8,155 bases of DNA from Methanobacteriota archaeon. Its GTDB lineage: Archaea; Halobacteriota; Methanocellia; Methanocellales; Methanocellaceae. The stretch is from positions 1-8,155 of the forward strand of contig JAEZKS010000118.1 of NCBI GenBank assembly GCA_023436075.1. The letters run 5' to 3'. Numbering within the stretch: the first letter of the stretch is position 1; the number at the start of each line of letters is the position of its first letter. A program made the translations under genes and the position numbers. Positions 5,977 to 8,155 of this stretch are shown piece by piece. Under the pieces are notes generated by a model. It saw nothing but the letters and a program-made list of their open reading frames with translations, was not told where the DNA came from and ran no database searches.

Positions 5977-6344
5977 GGACACAAAAACACGAAAACTCTT
6001 TTTTATATTTACGCGAATGCACGAAATGTGCCAAAGCACGGTTAAGCCTCTAACGGCACGAAAACACTATTAAAAATCGAATTGCGCCAAAACACGGCTT
6101 TTAAAACACGAATTAAAACTCGAATGACGCGAAGACACCAAACTACTACGGGTAAAAACATGCAGACGGACAATAATTGTTTAAATTTGGTGCTTTCGCC
6201 TTCTTCGTGCTTTAATTCGCGTTTTAAAGGCTGTGATTTCGTGCATTTTGATTTTGATAGTGATTTTATTCCTTTAGCGGTTTAACCGTGTTTTAGCGCA
6301 TTTAGAGCTTTAATATAAAAGATAGTTTTCGTGCTTTCGTGTCA
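5977..6344. repeat. 368-base imperfect inverted repeat (long palindrome) built of CACGAAA-type units
   Basis: This AT-rich spacer is almost entirely one large inverted repeat. The outer arms, 5977-6011 and 6310-6344, match at 29 of 35 positions when one is reverse-complemented. The inner arms, 6096-6144 and 6184-6232, match at 38 of 49 without gaps. Between them the arms also align, around a shared ACGGTTAA core near 6038 and 6283. The unpaired centre is about 39 bases (6145-6183) and contains the near-palindrome ACAATAATTGT. The left arm carries degenerate CACGAAA units (5988, 6020, 6057, 6107) and the right arm their complement TTTCGTG (6204, 6237, 6326, 6335). It lies between the ends of two convergent genes and has no credible coding capacity. 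A decayed palindromic element or MITE-like repeat, or a bidirectional terminator, are the best readings. Confidence 0.8.
5999..6004 (+). terminator. Possible U-tract terminator for the cupin transcript
   Basis: A run of six T lies about 50 bases after the cupin stop, inside the outer left arm of the inverted repeat. The mirror position on the other strand (6310-6324) reads TCTTTTATATTA, so transcripts from both convergent genes meet a U-rich tract. Archaeal RNA polymerase stops at such tracts without needing a hairpin. Assignment rests on position and base content alone. Confidence 0.4.
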
Positions 6345-6378
6345 AATGACACCAGCCTATGACAAGAACCCATGAAAT

Positions 6379-8155
6379 TCACCGAGAAGTTTCCGTGATG
6401 CACGCAATGGCCCCGGTGATTTCGCCGTCATGGTCCTTGATGGTGGCGCTGCTGAAGAGCACGGGGACTATCATGCTGTCGTAGCGTCGGACGAAGAGTT
6501 TCGCATTGTAGATACGTTCTCCGAATCGCAGTGACTGGACGATCGGCAGGTCGTCAGGGGTGGCGGCGACTGTTTCCGAAAGCATGAAGCCGTACTGCGC
6601 GGGCTCGGAGGTCAGGATGGCCGATGTGACGGGGCCGCCGAGAATCTCCCAGGCGCCGCGGTTATAGTACGTGATGCTGCCGGTCTTCGCGTCGACGGTA
6701 AAGATACCCGCGGGGACCGAATCGGCTATAGATTTGAGCGTATTCCTCTCTTCCGATACCTGTGCGGTTACCTCCCGGATAAACTGGTCCCGCTCTCCTA
6801 TCGCTTTTGAGAGAGCCATCTCCGTTTGTCTCCTGGCCGTGAAGTCGCGCACGAACAGGATCAGTTCGTCGGCGCTCCTGGCGATACAGCGGGCTTCCTG
6901 GTGGTGTATTTTGCCATCCAGGGTCACCTGGTACTCGAAGGTCTGGGTGGTGCCCGTCTTCAGTGCTTTCTTGACGTTGCTTACCATAGTCCTGGCGAGT
7001 CCGACTGGCAGAATATCGTAAATGTTGCTGCCGATCAGCTCTTGGGGCGGCCGGAAAAGCTCGCTCTCGTTCTCCGTCTTACAGTCGGTAATGGTCCCAT
7101 CCTTGCGGAGCCAGATGACTGTGCCCGGCATGCTGTTCAGGAGCGCCTTGCTCATGACTTCGCTCTCCCGGAGTGCTTTCTCCGAGCGCTTGCGATCGGT
7201 GATGTCCAGTACGCTCGCAATGGCCATGGCAATGTTTCCGTTCCGGTTCCGGACGGGGACGCTGCTCACGAGCACGATGATATCCGAACCGTCCTGTCTC
7301 CGGATAATCAGCTCCGTGTTCGAGGTGCGCTCGCCCTCGTGCAGCGACCGGGCCAGCGGCGACTTCTCTGGAGGAACCGGCGACCCGTCGGGGAGCAGGA
7401 CCTCGTAATGCCCCGCGCGTTTGCCGTCGACGAGACTCGTGGTCATGTCGCCCAGTATCTCCGCCAGCTTCGGCGTCTGGTACAGGATCTGTCCCGTATC
7501 CAGGACTTCCATTACCCCGATCGGGACGTTCTGGAGTATGGCGTCCAGGGCATCATGCGCCTGTGTCAGCTCTGCTGTCCGTTCCGTGACGCGCTTTTCC
7601 AGAATTTCATTGGCCAGGCTCAGCTCTTCGTTGGCCGTCTTCAGCGCCTCTTCTGTCCGCTTCATGTCGGTGATGTCTTCCTCGACGTTCACGTAGTGGA
7701 CGATGGCGCCATCCTTATCCTTCACGGACGACACAGAGGCCGATACCCAGTAAGGCTCGCCGTTTTTCCGACGCTTGGAGAACTCTCCACGCCACTCGCT
7801 GCCCGAGCGGAGCACCGCATTCCGCTTCTTGATCTCCTCGACACTCAAGGTCGAGGCGTTGATCTTGTGGGGGTCGTTGCCGGCGACCTCCTCCAGCGTA
7901 TACCCGGATACTTGCGTGTACTTGGGATTTACGTACTCGATCCGGCCCCGTGCATCCGTGATCATGACTATGCTCGGGCTGTGCTCGATCACCGTCCACA
8001 GCTCGGCCAGTTTCTCATGCTGGGCCTTCAGGCTGACGTACTGGCTCTGCAACATCTCTTCCATGTGATATTGCCCGGTTACCTCCCTGATGGACTCGAT
8101 GGCTCCCGTGACATTTCCCCGGTCATCGTACAGCTTGCCGGCCGTGGCGTACAGG
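6379..8155 (-). CDS. Multi-PAS domain sensory protein without kinase module, 5' end missing
   Basis: The frame is open from the right edge to the TGA at 6379-6381: about 591 residues are visible, and the start lies outside. The ATG at 8062-8064 is internal, because the 30 codons before it continue a PAS domain (LYDDRGNVTGAIESIREVTG). Numbering from that Met, PAS/PAC units cover about 18-135 (ITDARGRIEYVNPKY), 173-293, 300-412 and 446-559. A long charged helix (136-172, EEALKTANEELSLANEILEK) joins the first two, as in signal-relay linkers. There is no HisKA, HATPase, GGDEF or other output domain: the protein stops right at the end of the last PAS (GAIACITETSR). Such proteins usually sense redox state, light or small ligands and pass the signal to a histidine kinase. 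A cofactor cannot be assigned. It may be a natural PAS-only partner or a kinase that lost its end next to the inverted repeat. Confidence 0.9.
   Translation of the reverse strand, partial: LYATAGKLYDDRGNVTGAIESIREVTGQYHMEEMLQSQYVSLKAQHEKLAELWTVIEHSPSIVMITDARGRIEYVNPKYTQVSGYTLEEVAGNDPHKINASTLSVEEIKKRNAVLRSGSEWRGEFSKRRKNGEPYWVSASVSSVKDKDGAIVHYVNVEEDITDMKRTEEALKTANEELSLANEILEKRVTERTAELTQAHDALDAILQNVPIGVMEVLDTGQILYQTPKLAEILGDMTTSLVDGKRAGHYEVLLPDGSPVPPEKSPLARSLHEGERTSNTELIIRRQDGSDIIVLVSSVPVRNRNGNIAMAIASVLDITDRKRSEKALRESEVMSKALLNSMPGTVIWLRKDGTITDCKTENESELFRPPQELIGSNIYDILPVGLARTMVSNVKKALKTGTTQTFEYQVTLDGKIHHQEARCIARSADELILFVRDFTARRQTEMALSKAIGERDQFIREVTAQVSEERNTLKSIADSVPAGIFTVDAKTGSITYYNRGAWEILGGPVTSAILTSEPAQYGFMLSETVAATPDDLPIVQSLRFGERIYNAKLFVRRYDSMIVPVLFSSATIKDHDGEITGAIACITETSR

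Noticed and set aside
6082..6285. 67-codon plus-strand frame in the spacer
   Set aside because: It runs through both arms of the inverted repeat; its residues only reflect the repeat units.
5977..6344. CRISPR array
   Set aside because: The repeated units are 7-8 bases, irregularly spaced, degenerate and inverted about a centre; there are no constant repeats with unique spacers and no cas genes.
8062..8064. ATG as the start of the PAS protein
   Set aside because: The 30 codons upstream to the window edge continue a PAS/PAC domain in the same frame without a stop, so the true start is outside.

Overview
The window looks like a chromosomal segment of a mesophilic euryarchaeon, most likely a methanogen of the Methanocella / Methanomicrobia kind. 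Evidence: a full-length Hel308-type (archaeal Hjm) repair helicase with an archaeal-style C-terminus, moderately GC-rich coding DNA separated by an AT-rich spacer, an archaeal-type multi-PAS sensory protein, and a bacterial-like P-type ATPase with an unusual ion-site motif. The genus is an inference.

Layout. (1) 2-475, plus strand: the 3' part of a DUF1259 (LppY/LpqO) gene that runs in from the left edge and seems to carry a frameshift near 36-41. (2) 499-3063, plus strand: a complete 854-residue P-type cation ATPase, 23 bases downstream and probably co-transcribed. (3) 3064-3232: short convergent spacer, mostly filled by a decayed minus-strand remnant of a second DUF1259 gene. (4) 3233-5452, minus strand: complete hel308 with a PCNA-binding-like C-terminal peptide. 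(5) 5453-5562: divergent control region with a Shine-Dalgarno-led 11-codon upstream ORF overlapping the hel308 start, and two GC-rich inverted repeats. (6) 5566-5946, plus strand: a single-domain metal-binding cupin. (7) 5947-6378: AT-rich spacer almost wholly made of a 368-base imperfect inverted repeat between two convergent genes. (8) 6379-8155, minus strand: the 3' part of a multi-PAS protein that ends on a PAS domain with no kinase module.

The genes do not form one pathway. The ATPase (ion homeostasis), Hel308 (repair of stalled forks), cupin (unknown small-molecule or metal role) and PAS protein (signal sensing) look like separate transcription units. The least ordinary items are the long palindromic spacer, the non-canonical PGQPP motif in membrane segment 4 of the ATPase, the decay of both DUF1259 copies, and the small upstream ORF at hel308. 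I saw no phage, CRISPR, transposase, tRNA or rRNA, and no convincing multigene novel system.
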